This document shows positions 24,823-36,950 of a DNA stretch of 64,000 nt, piece by piece. The translations under genes and the position numbers were made by a program. The stretch is taken from NCBI GenBank assembly GCA_029207755.1, contig JARCOQ010000003.1, forward strand, positions 96,426,646 to 96,490,645. Reading direction: 5' to 3'. The notes below the pieces were generated by a model. It had not been told where the DNA came from. It did no database searches and saw only the letters and a list, made by a program, of their open reading frames with translations. The DNA comes from Chamaea fasciata. Taxonomy: Eukaryota; Chordata; Aves; Passeriformes; Sylviidae. Position 1 is the first letter of the stretch. Each line of letters starts with the position of its first letter.

Positions 24823-27252
24823 ATTACTTATAATTACTAAAAGAGGAGAGTGTTCCAGAAATTACTTATAATTTACATTTTAGTTATTTATAGTTTCCCT
24901 TTTAGGATGATTATATGCACTTCCAGAGGAGCTAAGCTAAAAGAGGTGAGAGGTAGTTAAAAAATGAATTTTAAATATGCATTTTAAGGATGTGGAGAGG
25001 GTATATTTCAGGTATTTTAGAAAAAAATGCATGGTCAGAGCTATGGAATATTACAAAAATAGCTGGCAACATAATGAAACTTTCATAATTTATGCTTGAA
25101 TTCAGATCATGGGGATTTAATTATTTGCATTTTAAGTAAATAAAATGTAGACAGTTATGAAAATATATGTATATAATTTAAATCTGAAAATAACTGAGTG
25201 TGTTTTTCATATTATTTTTGCATTTATCCTCATCACCAAATTCTCATAATGCTTAGTTTTCTCATGTTGAATTTATTACTTCTCTGACTTGCACCAGAAA
25301 ACTAAGTGATTTAATATTCATGTTTAGAAGATGAAAAAAATTTATTTCATTCTTTGGGGATATTTCAGGCTAAAGGAAAAGACCATTCCACCTTTAAATT
25401 TCTTGTTAAGCTTGTAAGGAAGTCATGGGTAAAATACACTGATTATAAAGTTTCTAGATTCCTGTTCTCCTGATTTCCTACAGATATCATGGGATTTATA
25501 GAAAAGACTTCTGGCATAAACTCAGAGATTTAGACACTAAGGTTAAAATCAAGCAAACAAATCCATTTGGGAGCCCACATATTGGAGTTAAATTTAAAAA
25601 TATTTTTTGTAGCTTCTTTGCTGATTTTGAAGAGTTACACTTGAGATGTTGCATCTAAATAGTGAATATGTTTTGTGTCTTGATCATCTGGGTGTCCTCT
25701 AAACGGAGCCTGTTCAGTCTCCTTTTAAAAGGCAACCAGGGCAAGGTGCATATGTACTTTTCAGATTACATGTGTCTGGATCATATGGTGGCATGGAGCT
25801 GGGACATGGCCAGTGAACTCATCTGGACCTGGCTTAGAAGCTGTAACTCACATCCAGGTCAAAGCATTAGTCATTTTTCTGTCACAATGGCATTGAAGAG
25901 GCTGCTGCCTTCAGCCTGCACTTCATGCTGGTTTCTGCTCCTTTAGTTACTTTCTTAACTCTTCTGGGTGAGTCTTTTCATTTAGAGTAAGCTCAATTAA
26001 ACAGATTAGACAGTTTACATCACAGTTTTACTAGAATTGCCTTTTTTGTAGTGCAGGACTATCCACTGCAATCAGTGCAACTATTGCTGGAGGAAGGACA
26101 AATGGGGAAGTTTCTGGGCTTTGCATAATAGGACTTACAACAGCTGACACATCATGGAATGTTGCATAAACCAGCTAGAGAATGCTAATAAAAGGAGTAA
26201 ATGGGAAATATTGTCACTTTCCTAAAGGTGCTGACATGAAACCTTGAAATAGTCACCTCTGAGAAATGGAGATTCACGGTGTAATACTTCCTTCAGAGTC
26301 TGTGTCCCACTACCATTTGGGTACAGGCAGCTGGACCACTCTCCTGTTTTAGAAAACACAAGGAAAGGGCTCAGAGAGAAGACAGAAATATTTTCATAAA
26401 CTATTTAGCTGTCTAAGGCCTCAACTGGAAAATGGGAATCCTGAGTTCCTAAACTTTTCTTAACTCAATTGGTTTCAAACCCACAGCATGCCCTTCAAGG
26501 AAGAGTGATGAGGCCATGGAGTACCTGAACCTGAGGCCCATCTTTCTCTCACCTGGGGAGAGCTGGGTAATCATGGAGGGAGCTCAGTACTACTTATAAA
26601 TGATTTTTTTCTTTAATGTTGTCAGTCAAAGTTTGATTTCTATGCTGGATTTATGTCATAAAGTTTTTAGTGAATAAGTTAATGTAGCTGTGCATAAATG
26701 TAATTGTTCTTTAAATGTTACTAAGATCTTAGTTTTTTAAACAGTAAGAACTACATGGAAGGTATGTGTCATGTAATAAAAGTTACATTTATTTCTATCT
26801 ATGTTGGAATTTTATTGGTTATTCTGCTGTTCTTGAATTAAGATGAATGCCATGTGTGGTTCACTTAATATTTTATAGGCTTTTATTACAATCCTTGTTT
26901 TATTTTTTGTATCACACCTAAATTCATAGCTACATTCTCTAAAATTTCTCTTCATGTGAAAGATCACATTATAAAATAAAGACATATTTTCATGATGAAA
27001 ATTAGTTTATATTTTGCCTTCAATGGGATTTTAATACAAATTTTTCTATTATTATACAATTAGCTTTTTCTCTTTTTTTTTCTCTGCTAGTATATATGAC
27101 AGTTCTATATGTCAGACATATCACTGCACTGATAGTACACAAGCTTTGGCTACTTGTAATCCACTGGGACATTAAAACTAAATCTTGGCCTGATGCAATC
27201 CTTGCATTGTTAACAACTAACCAGTCTACATCTAGTCACAGCAAGCCTTGCA
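24823..27252. other. AT-rich non-coding DNA
   Basis: ATTACTTATAATT occurs both just after the CR1 edge (24824) and near 24862, a small direct repeat. A 94-codon plus frame (25662-25946) in slightly GC-richer DNA has no recognisable homology. Nothing else assigned. Confidence 0.5.
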
Positions 27253-27378
27253 GTATCACAGAGTCACAGAATCCATTAGGTTGGGAAAGACCTTTGAGAA
27301 CATCAAGTCCAACCTAGGACCTAACGCCACCTTGTCAACTAGACCATGGCACTGTGTGCCACATCCAGTGTTTTCTTA
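27253..27378 (-). mobile_element. CR1 LINE 3' end remnant (antisense copy)
   Basis: The plus strand reads TATCACAGAGTCACAGAATC, GGTTGGGAAAGACCTTTGAG, AACATCAAGTCCAACCTAGG and later TGTGCCACATCCAGTGTTTT. This matches the antisense 3' end of a CR1 subfamily distinct from the 24091 copy, in which the terminal unit reads TCACAGAATC. It is short and diverged. Confidence 0.85.
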
Positions 27379-28328
27379 AAGTAAAAGGAAGCTGTAAGGA
27401 TTCTGGATTGTTTACAGTTCTGATGTATACTATTTAGTTCTGATGTTTACTATTGTGTGAGGACTGAAATAGTTTCAGAAATGGGAACTGGGACCCGGAG
27501 GGGGAGTAACTCCTCACTGGTGGGGTAAGTAGGGCCACAATGAGAATTTGGGAATATACTGGCTCTGTTGTCCTTCTAACTGAATAGTATGTAAAAATAC
27601 TATGTAGTCCATACGTTACTGCATCTTGAAAGGAGCCATAACAAGTTTTTAATGGTTTCTTCTTTGAAATAATAAATTGTAGTTTTGTATGAAATTATTT
27701 AGTTTTTCTAAAATGTACCAAAAAGAGTTTAACATTTCTTAATGGGATGTATGCATGCTACCTGCAGTTAGTGATTTTACACAGTGACTGAAATATGAGA
27801 ATGTAGGCATAAGAGCTGTAGTTACTTTCACACTTTTGCAAAGCCAAAATAACTTTAGAAATCAAAGTAAGAGAGATTATGGATGAAATAAATCAGAACA
27901 TTGGTACTGGTTACATTAAATACAATTTGAAACAAATTATATTGGCATAATTATCAGTATATTGAAACTGTTTAGTCGCTATTTTGACATTTTCTGTTTA
28001 TGTTTCGTTAGTCAGCAAAGCCAAGTACCAGGAACCTTCCAGCGGACCTCAAGTAATGTCCATTAAAAATACAAAAATAGCAGTTGAAAAATGAAAACCA
28101 GACTTTTATGGAAAAAGGTAACCCAAGATAACATATAGGTGATAACTTAAGGCAATATAAATAAATTCTGGGATGAAGTGCTGTAGAATTAATATTATTC
28201 AGTCTTGTGCTTGTCAGAACTACTCTCTATTTTATACAAATACCCAGCCATTTGGGATGACAGAATAAGGTAGAGCTGTGAATTTTCTTTAGGATAATGT
28301 TTACTGTACAAGAAACAGTGTTTAAATG

Positions 28329-28374
28329 TATGGGTAGTCTCTTCTAAAATATATGGGTAATCTCTTCTAATGCC
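28329..28374 (+). repeat. 23-bp tandem duplication
   Basis: Two adjacent copies beginning TATGGGTARTCTCTTCTAA differ at few positions. This is a slippage-type duplication in AT-rich DNA with no associated coding sequence. Confidence 0.75.
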
Positions 28375-29506
28375 AAGCTTTTAATATAATTTTTTTTTCT
28401 GTATATGCTGCACAATTTGATCTCTATAGATCTTGGAAATAATATATATAGCCTCTGTTCTGCAGATATACATTAATGAAAAGAACATACCTAGTACCAC
28501 CTAGTGCCACTGTACAGCATAACTCAACTTCAAATACCAAAAGTATCTGATGCTATTAGACGGTAAAGAACATAAACTTTGGGTTTCATAAACACATTTA
28601 AAAATAGTTTTGTCATTCCTAATTTTCCTAAATTTCTATTTATCTTGAAGTACTTATTTTCCTCCTTCCAAGATTCAGTGTGTTTTTAGATTGTAAATAA
28701 AAACCATTGTATTTACAATATCCTCTTCGCTATTATCTGTAAAAGTTGAAAATTATGATGGACTGCTAAAGTCTGCTGAAAGTGCCCAGTGCTGGGGCAT
28801 GGAAATACTGTCACTTGGCAGATTAACACCAGGGGATCCGCTAACTGCATACTGGTGGAGATAGCATTCCATAATCTACATTGGAAAGTCACTGGGAAAG
28901 ACGGTGTGATTTTGCTCCTCTCTGGGGAAAAGTCAGACCAATTTCTTGGATTGTCTTTGCTCAAGCAGCCAGGTAGGCTAGTTGGATAATGTGGTGGAAT
29001 ACGCTGAGTCTCTACCAGAAGGATTTATGTTTCCACTTCTTCTTTAAACTCTTAATAAAATAGTGGGATCAAACCAAGATCTCTCTCTCATGAACTCATA
29101 CAACTTTTTGTTTGATTGATTTGGTTTTTGAATGTTAATATCATGGTAGAGAAAAAGCAAAATTGTACATATCAGATCGATGCTCAAAAATGAGCCTGAA
29201 AATACTCAGGTTTTCTTGTGCTTCCTTTCTGGTAGGGTTGGAATGTATTGTGCTGAATTTTTGTGACATGCTGAATGGATGTATATACATCTTTAATAGA
29301 ACCTTGAACCCTGTCAGTAAAAAAAGTTGAGCTGATTCTATCTCTATTGGCAAATCAGAAATTATATTAGTGATCATTAAGAGCAAATAATTTTGCTCAA
29401 TTAAAACTTTAATAAACAGGAACATGTATAGTTTAAAAAACCAATAGACAAGACAACATATGAAAATTATTGCATGTACTCTTAGCTCATGATCATTATA
29501 TTAACT

Positions 29507-29536
29507 CAATAAATCAATAATTACATTGATTTATTG
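29507..29536. repeat. perfect 11-bp inverted repeat (hairpin)
   Basis: CAATAAATCAA (29507-29517) and TTGATTTATTG (29526-29536) are exact reverse complements around an 8-base spacer TAATTACA. No adjacent feature explains it. Confidence 0.75.
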
Positions 29537-32500
29537 TATCATTTTTTCTTCTATTTAGTTTAATTAATAGGAATTTTATATGCATAGATATTTTTATACC
29601 TTAGGCATTTTTATAATAGTTAAAATAAAGAAACAGATATTTTATAATTTTACAGCACTATATCTGGGTTGTTTAAAACGTCAAAAAAATAGCTATTTTA
29701 TTTTATATTAAAGATGTCCTTAGTGTCACTATATTAGATAAGCTGCCCAAACATATAAGTCAGAGTAGTAGATTCTTTAAAAATAGGGGGGAAAAGTGGG
29801 AAATGTACAAATCAGGATACAGTAGTATTTTATTTTATCTTCATTTATGTTTGGAAGGGACAGAGACAAAAATGATTTTACGTTTCTTTTTTTTTTACAA
29901 AAGAATCTAATTAAATATGCTACTGTCTTTCAGCCCAGATGAGAGAGACTGCTGAAGGGCAATGAACTGTCTTCTTGTCTGAAATCTCTCATTCAATTCA
30001 TCTGTCAGGTCAAACCTGTTTTGACAGTAAAATCTTTATTTTTTTATTTTAAAGGGGACTCAAAGCTTGTGAAAGGTGCCAACCTGACAGTACAGAAAGG
30101 TGAAGTCATCTGTTTATTCACAGAAGAGATGCTGTTCATCAAGTAACATCAGCACTTGGGGTTTTACTAGAAAGTTCACACAAGCTTTAGCATTGAAGTA
30201 CAGTTGCTTCATAATTGATTTTGCAGGTCATAATTTTAAAAACCCCAGCAAATCTAGAAGATAGTTACCTACTTAAACTAAAAACAGCACCAGGTTTATC
30301 AGCTTTTATAGCTTAGTTTCTTACTTTAGTCTTTTGTATGTATGACACTGTTTTCAACCTGTTTACATTTGGCCACCCATTGTGTAAGGTCAATTGAGAT
30401 TATGTGCTGCCATTTTATATCCATCTAGTTTTGCCAGTGGATCTTTTTGAGATGATCTTTACAACAGTAACCTATTTTGAGATAACTGCAAAGCTGGACA
30501 GCAGTATATTGCACTTGATGGTAAAGTAGGAAAAGATGGAACATAAAAGGAGAGGAAGAATAAGAAAGAAAGAAAGTATATCGAGCTTATAATTCAGTAA
30601 AGCATGGGATAGGCTGATGCAGAATATAGAAATGGAAATAGAACTGAAGAATTCAGAAATGGAAACAAAGACACTAGACAAAAATAAATAGAAACACGTA
30701 AAATAAAGAATAAAGAATGTTAAGTATGATTATGAGGGCACAGTAAATATTTATGTAAAAATGTGCAAATTTTTGGAGTATGCTTGCTATACACAATCAT
30801 GGTGCTCATTTTTCTTTATCACAGCCATGGGGCTATATAATTTTCTTTTTTTTTTTTGCTTGGAGAACCAATATGCATACGATCAATCTTTCAGAAAAGC
30901 TATTTTGCATTGCTAAAATGTTATATCTTTACTTCTAATGATATTTTTCTTGGAATATATAAATGTGCTGAGTAGTTTCCAAATTAAATTTTATTAATTT
31001 AATTAATAGAATTCTTGTACTTTTCTTTAAGTATGGCAGCATTCTTCTCAAACAAAGCCTTCTAGTTAATTTTTATTGCTTTGCCTCTTATCCTTTTTTA
31101 CTCAAAGTGTTTGATGAATGTTTGTGTGTAAACCATTTTTATCAAATTCAACACATTTGCATTTGACTTTGAAAAGTAAAACTTCTGTATTTTCATAGAT
31201 AAGGGTTTATTACTCTATTCGAAGGGAAATTAAGCATTTGGACAGTGGATCAAAGACTACTGCTTATTGTCCTCTGTTAGTCAAAATGCAGCTGCAATGT
31301 CTGCCTGTTAAAGGATATGAACTGAATGTGGCCCAGCATATTTAGCCTATGTGTCAGGAGCAGAGCAAGAAAGAACTACTGATTTGTTAAGAGCTTAAAA
31401 AAATGCAGGAAATGTGTTCTCTATGCTTTCATTGATGAGGGTGCTTTTTAAAACTAATTTAAAATTTTTAAAAGATTGAAAATTATGTTACAATGTTTTG
31501 CTTCTTTAAAATAAGTATTTTCTCAATAATCTTATAAGATAAATGTTAGTCTTTAGTGGGATAAGGTTATAATGGTTTTATTATTGTAATTGTGATAGTC
31601 TTGTTCCCTACACTTGTTCTAATTCATTTTCATACACCAACAGTAATTTTGATTTGGCTAAATTATTTATAAGAGCTGAATGTCTTTGTGAATATGAAAT
31701 TAGCATAATTCATTATTTTACTACTTTAAGCCAGATCCTCCAGCTCTTATTTAAGTAAAAACCTTGCTGAAGTGTGCACCTATGCCTGAAGCAGAGTTTT
31801 GACTTGAATAAGGCCTTCAGATCAGGTATTTTGTTGAATAATACATATGTAAATAATATTTTGTAGATATTTTGATTCAGAAGAATTAGTGTTTAATTCT
31901 TCGTGTATTACTACTGAATATAATTTAAAATTAAGGAAAAAACCCCTAAGACTAATTTAATGATAAGAGTTAGAATGAAACTAGAGTGCGTTTTAATGAC
32001 TAGTATACAAATTCTGCAAGGAAGAGCTAAATTATTTTTTATGTATGTAGGTTCCACCTGAAAATGCAAGTAGAAATTACAGCACATACCAGCAGTACTG
32101 TGACTGATGTTAAATTTCCTTGTTTTTTAAATGTGTTTGCCTATTTTAAATGCAAGCTGGATTTTTCATGCAGAATGTGAAGCATTTTGCATTTGATTCT
32201 GAACATGAAAACCATTTAATGTAGTTTTTGATTAAGGGGTGGCATGGTGAGGTTTTTTACTTAGTTTGGATGTGGCTGAAATTTCAATGAACTATTTACT
32301 TAGGATATTGGTATGATTAAATGATGATGGGAATCCTGTAGGATTCAGTAATCAAATTTTTGTCATTATTACAGGAGCAATTAATGAAATGCCAACATCA
32401 TTAAATCAGTTTCAACTGAAAATTCAAATCCATTTGACTTAACTAGTGTATACAAACAACACTCCTTTTTCCTTTAGCCACCAAAAATGAAAATGCAATA

Positions 32501-33198
32501 CAACCACACAGATTTTCTTGTGTACACTTATGGAAGGAATTGAAATAAGTCTGTTTATGTATGTCTTTTTATCAGAATATATTTATTTTCATTCTACCTT
32601 AAATAGTAATTTGTCTTTTACAAACTTGACTTTGAATTGATTCATTCTTTAACAGCTGGAAGAGAAAAGGCACCTTTAGGGGTCATGAGATGAATTCCCT
32701 GGCAGAAAATTTGGCTTCACCAAAAATAGTGTGTGCTTTATAATTGACTTTAGTAAATTTAATAAAATTTATCACATATATGTTTTATGAGATAAAGATT
32801 AATCTGAAAAGCATAGCTGCCTCATCAGAATTTCTCTGTTATCAGTCATTTGTCTGTGTATTATTTATGCTTAAAAGAATGCCTACACTGATTCTATCTA
32901 TGTACTTATAAGTCAATGAATTGAGAAAAAGATGCAGGTCTAATTTTAAAGACAGCACTGTCATTGTTTTGACTATGTGAACGTGAATATACCCACAGCA
33001 AATGATAGTTGAGACTGAAACCTGGAAAGGGCTATGCCACTCGATGCTGAGGCAATTTAATAGTTTACTTAGTGATTAAAAAAATTAGTCAGAATTTGCA
33101 AAGAAGATTTATGATCGTAATTATAGCATGTACTTTTTGAGCACGGTGTTATTCAGTCACATTTGTAATCTCAGCAAGGTCACTCAAGCCTCCTGTAG

Positions 33199-33204
33199 AG
33201 TGCA
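33199..33204. repeat. target-site duplication, left copy (AGTGCA)
   Basis: A six-base direct repeat, also present at 34229-34234, bracketing an element that starts TGTGG and ends GCACA. Six base pairs is the size made by class II (ERVK-like) integrases. One six-base match per kilobase has a modest chance of arising randomly, so this is tentative. Confidence 0.4.
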
Positions 33205-34228
33205 TGTGGAAAAGAGAGAATCTGGAACTCCTGGGGGTCTGAGCCCGGACGATTGGACCCCTTTGAGTTTCCTCAGGACTCTGCCCCAATGGCGACTTGA
33301 TAGAGAGAGGCAGCCTTGATCCAATTGTCCTAAAATGGAATTTTAATAATGCAAAAATAAAAAACATGAAGGCGTACACTACATTTGGAGCAAACTGCAA
33401 CAAGGTAGTAACAAGGGGCAAATGGCATGAGGCCAGGGTCAGACAGGGGTGTTTATATATTCTAGTACAGGGAGGAGTTAAGGTGGGGTCTGAGGGAAGG
33501 ATTCAATAGGGGAGAACAATTTGAAATATTAAAATTTCTGCACCAAAAATCAACCTATGGTAACACAAAGAACTAGGAACTTTCTAGCAACAATTCGCAT
33601 GCTTGGGAATTGAGGGAACACGGGAAGAAGCCTCTTGCTTAGAAAGGGTTTTTTTCCCAAGGCATTTGGCCGGGGTTTTCCTCTTCCCTGGGGAAACCAC
33701 TCTCTACAGGAATCTCAAATTGTGATCCACAAAAGCCTAAATTCCCAATGTGTGTCATCTGAACTGATGAGGGCAAGATGGGTGTTACAAGTCCTAGCCC
33801 TTAGTATGAATGGGTTTAAACTCAGGATTTAAACATTGTCTTGAGACACTGAGTTGTGGGAGCTGGTCATGAGTCTCTTCCATTTGCTTTTAACTGAAAT
33901 GATGTTTTCATTGCATGACTAAGTAATTGTCCACTGTAGCAGGAAATACAACATAATGGTCCCTCAAACTGGGAACTACCGGACACCAAGACAGTCTTCT
34001 ATTTGATGTCTCTTTTGCTGTAGACCACCACACCTACCACTATTGCTACATGCTGAACTCACTGGGATTGCATTTTCCATCAGGAGAAAAGGCAAAGCCA
34101 CTTACGCTATCTCCTTGTACTTAAAAGATAGATTCCAGCAAAGCTTGAGTCTTGATCTCAAACTTGAATCCAAAGATAGACTTTGACACTCTTTATTTTT
34201 GTAGTATAAGTGTGCATATTCATGCACA
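33205..34228 (-). mobile_element. solo LTR of an endogenous retrovirus (minus strand)
   Basis: Read on the minus strand the element runs from TGTGC at 34228 to CCACA at 33205, about 1.02 kb. On that strand a TATA box (ATATATAAA, 33452-33460) is followed about 105 bp later by an ATTAAA polyadenylation-type signal (33342-33347) and a GC-richer segment ending at 33205. This is the U3-R-U5 order of an LTR. AGTGCA flanks both ends. No gag, pol or env sequence adjoins, so it is a solo LTR, or LTR-derived if the far right boundary is wrong. The right 200 bp is the least certain part, and the family is not assigned. Confidence 0.5.
33452..33460 (-). promoter_or_regulatory. LTR TATA box (minus strand)
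   Basis: ATATATAAA on the minus strand within the LTR, about 105 bp upstream of the ATTAAA signal at 33342-33347. This is a spacing typical of a short retroviral R region. Whether it is still active cannot be judged from sequence. Confidence 0.45.
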
Positions 34229-34234
34229 AGTGCA
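34229..34234. repeat. target-site duplication, right copy (AGTGCA)
   Basis: Matches the six bases at 33199-33204 exactly and immediately follows a terminal CA (GCACA). It defines the proposed right edge of the LTR. Confidence 0.4.
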
Positions 34235-35632
34235 GATATAACCATACGTATTTATAGCAAAAATTTCAGATATGATTCAGCACATCCAGACACACATTAC
34301 CGGCACTTCAGTTGGTGTATTTCTGTAACTCTTAGAAAAAGTAGTAGGAATGGCATAAAAATAATTAAAACCCTTTAAAAAATGTATGAGTTACTTGAAA
34401 GAATTTGCAATTGCAGCAATTGCATATGTGAAAGTAAATATTATTTATTCATGCATTTTCAATGGGTAAAATTCCAAGTGAAATCAATGTTGAAAATGCT
34501 GATAATGGGATTTCAATTAAATATTCAGTGGATTAACTGCTATACACTTTTTGGCATAGGTTGAAGGAGATACTCTGTCTCTGAGGATATTCAGGAAAAG
34601 TTTTTATTATAAACACAGCTACTGTTTTCTGAACAGAAGAACTCTGGGTAGCAGGCTAAAAGAAGTACTGCACATTTGGGGTAAGTAAATGCATATTTAA
34701 TTGTAAGAATAAGTTCATCTAGAAAAAAGTAGTACAGAAACTGATATTATATATCCAACATATGTAAACCTGGATAATTATTAAGAGCATATACTTAGTA
34801 AGTAATGCCTTTGGGATACAGTTCTTTCTTACTTTGTAGGCTGTCTATGGGGGTACTAACATATTTGGAATTTTAAAGCTCCCGACCTGTGCATCTGTAG
34901 GAAAGCCTGCAAAAAATACTGCTATAAAGATTTTGAAAATTGCATATGGTGATACATACCATGTCATACTCATGTAATATGCAGAGCAATAGGTAGGTTT
35001 AGTGGTAATACTTTATGTGAAAAATTACAAAAATGTATGAGAAAATGTAATGTAACTAAAAATCACACTTTTCTAGAGGAGATACTGAGTTTCCATTGAC
35101 CATTTTTCTTTTTCGATCAGGAATTGGATAATTTTGGATTCAAACCTTTTTATACCCCTATGAATTTTTTCCAATAATTTGATTTTTCTTTTTTCAATCA
35201 GAACATAAATTACATTAAAAATACTGAAATTAGTATTGAGACAAAAATTCTTTTCCTAGTTATATCTAGAAATCGGAAGCTAAAAAAATGTTACGATAAG
35301 GGAGCTTTTGTATTTTTAGAATGACTTTGAAAATACGATATCCTTTAATTCTCCTTTTACCATCACTGTCTGAATTCAGGAATGAATTTTCTCATTTTAC
35401 CTTGTATGAGGTAGATTATGTTGGTGGGAAGAGGCCTGTAGTGAGAGTTTCTGTTGATGATCTCTGAGCAATAATTAAATATGGGCCATTTTTATGGCTG
35501 TACTATCTCTGCATTACCAAGTAACATGAAGATATAATATATTCTCACTTTTAGCAGGTAATTGGCAAACCTGACCTGGTAAAATAGGAACTCTACTGAT
35601 TAAGACTAGGGCAGGTGATCTTTGCTAGTATA
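34235..35632. other. AT-rich non-coding DNA between two mobile elements
   Basis: No recognisable gene or repeat. A 44-bp segment at 34637-34680 has splice-like edges (CTGAACAG and GTAAGT), but its open frame is short and unremarkable. Confidence 0.5.
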
Positions 35633-36950
35633 TGTCAGCCCCATTTCCAATGAGGCTTTCCCTGTCTTTTAGTGTAAGGTTGAGGACCACACCATTCGTT
35701 GTGGGAAGACCCACTATCTGTGTCAGGGAGTGCCATCAATGCTTTCATGGGTTGCTTCTCCAGCAATGTCAGGGTGGTTAAAGTCCCCCACAAGAACCAG
35801 AGCCTGTGACTGTGAGGCTGCTCTGAGCTACCTGTACAAGGCCCCATCCACTCCCTCCTCCTGACCAGGAGCCTGTAGCAGACACCACAACAGTGTCACC
35901 CTTGCTACTCTGCCCTTTAATCCTAACTCATAAGCTCTCAATTTGCTCATCATCCACCCTAAGACAGAGCCTGATACATTCCAAGTGTTGTCTGACACAG
36001 AGGGCAACCCCACCACTGTGCTTTCCCAGTATGTCTTTCCCAAACAGCTTGCAGCTGTTCATGATAACATTCCAGTCATGTGAGCTGTCCCAAATGTCTT
36101 TATAATTGAAATGAGAGCAAAGCCCTGTGACTGCACACAGATCTCTAGTTCCTCCTGTTTCTTCCCCATGCTGTGTACATTTGTGTACGCAGACTTTCTA
36201 GAAGTATTTGATTGTGTCAAAATCCCATTGAGGGTACAAAGGGGTGCCCCACAGTCCATTCTTGCTGTTATGCTTCTGGGTACTTGTGCTCGCTGGAGGT
36301 GTCCCTTTTTTAAGCCTCATTTTGCTACCTGGGTGGTTGCAGTAGTTCTCCCTTTCCCATACTTCAGGTCAAGCCTGGCTATGTCCCTTTCCCTCTTCAA
36401 ATATAGCTAAATCTCTCTCAATGAGCCCTGCTAAGCCCAGGGCTAAGATCCATTTTCCCTTTAAGACACATGGACCCTGTCTGTTGCCATAGGCTCAGTG
36501 TCATATATACTAAAACATAATCACACACCACACCCCTCCCCCCCCCCCCCCCAATTCTGCTATATAATGCCAGTCTCAAAGCCAGGTATTATTTGGCATG
36601 ATTTTCCTATTTTTTGCCCCATCACTCCCTGCAACTGGCAGGACAGAAGAGAAAATAGCTTGTGCTCCAGATCCCAAGGTCCTGAGGTCCCTCTTGATTG
36701 TCTTCTGCAGCCTTCTTAGGACTTCATCAGTACCCAGTGGGAAAACCAGTAGCGGGTGATAATGACTGGATCATGCCAGGCTGGGACATCCTTCTGTAAT
36801 CAGGGCATGCAGGTGCCACATGAAGGAAGCTCATTGCAGTCTGTGATCTTTTAGGAACAGGGTAAATGTTACTTTAGGACCACACACTGCCAACCAGATG
36901 CCAGGTTTGATTTTTCAGAGCACTGAAACCCAATTTGTTTTTATTGTCAT
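35633..36950 (-). mobile_element. internal CR1 LINE fragment: ORF2 endonuclease and upstream region (antisense copy)
   Basis: The plus strand follows the reverse complement of full-length avian CR1 upstream of the reverse transcriptase: GTGGTTAAAGTCCCCCACA (from the conserved GDFN-type endonuclease motif), GAGCCTGTAGCAGACACC, CTTTAATCCTAACTCATAAG, CTTCCCCATGCTGTGTACAT, then GTACCCAGTGGGAAAACCAG further upstream. Minus-strand frames at 35828-36043 and 35635-35847 retain endonuclease-like peptides (LLQAPGQEEGVDGALYR resembles CR1 YRPPDQEE.DEALYR), broken by frameshifts. The reverse transcriptase and 3' UTR are missing. That is unlike ordinary CR1 copies, which lose the 5' end. Frames inside it are decayed remnants, not genes. 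Confidence 0.85.
36538..36552 (+). repeat. C15 homopolymer inside the CR1 fragment
   Basis: Fifteen consecutive C bases following CACCACACCCCT. It interrupts the CR1 alignment and is probably a post-insertion expansion. The length may be polymorphic or mis-sequenced. Confidence 0.85.

Larger units (their letters stand above)
27379..33198. other. long AT-rich non-coding stretch with small repeats
   Basis: Nearly 6 kb without a recognisable transposon or exon. Minor structures: a 23-bp tandem duplication at 28329-28374 (TATGGGTARTCTCTTCTAA twice); a perfect 11-bp hairpin CAATAAATCAA/TTGATTTATTG at 29507-29536; a T run near 29886; (GAAA)n near 30567; a T run near 30846; and a 9-bp hairpin at 30982-31004. 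A weak last-exon-like segment lies at 30055-30146. Confidence 0.5.

Noticed and set aside
34637..34680. 44-bp segment between CTGAACAG and GTAAGT
   Set aside because: The splice-like edges enclose only 14 open codons in one frame, the peptide is unremarkable, and no partner exon was found.
35635..36043. Minus-strand frames resembling an endonuclease
   Set aside because: Not rejected as homology, but as genes: they are frameshifted remnants of CR1 ORF2 and are covered by the CR1 entry.
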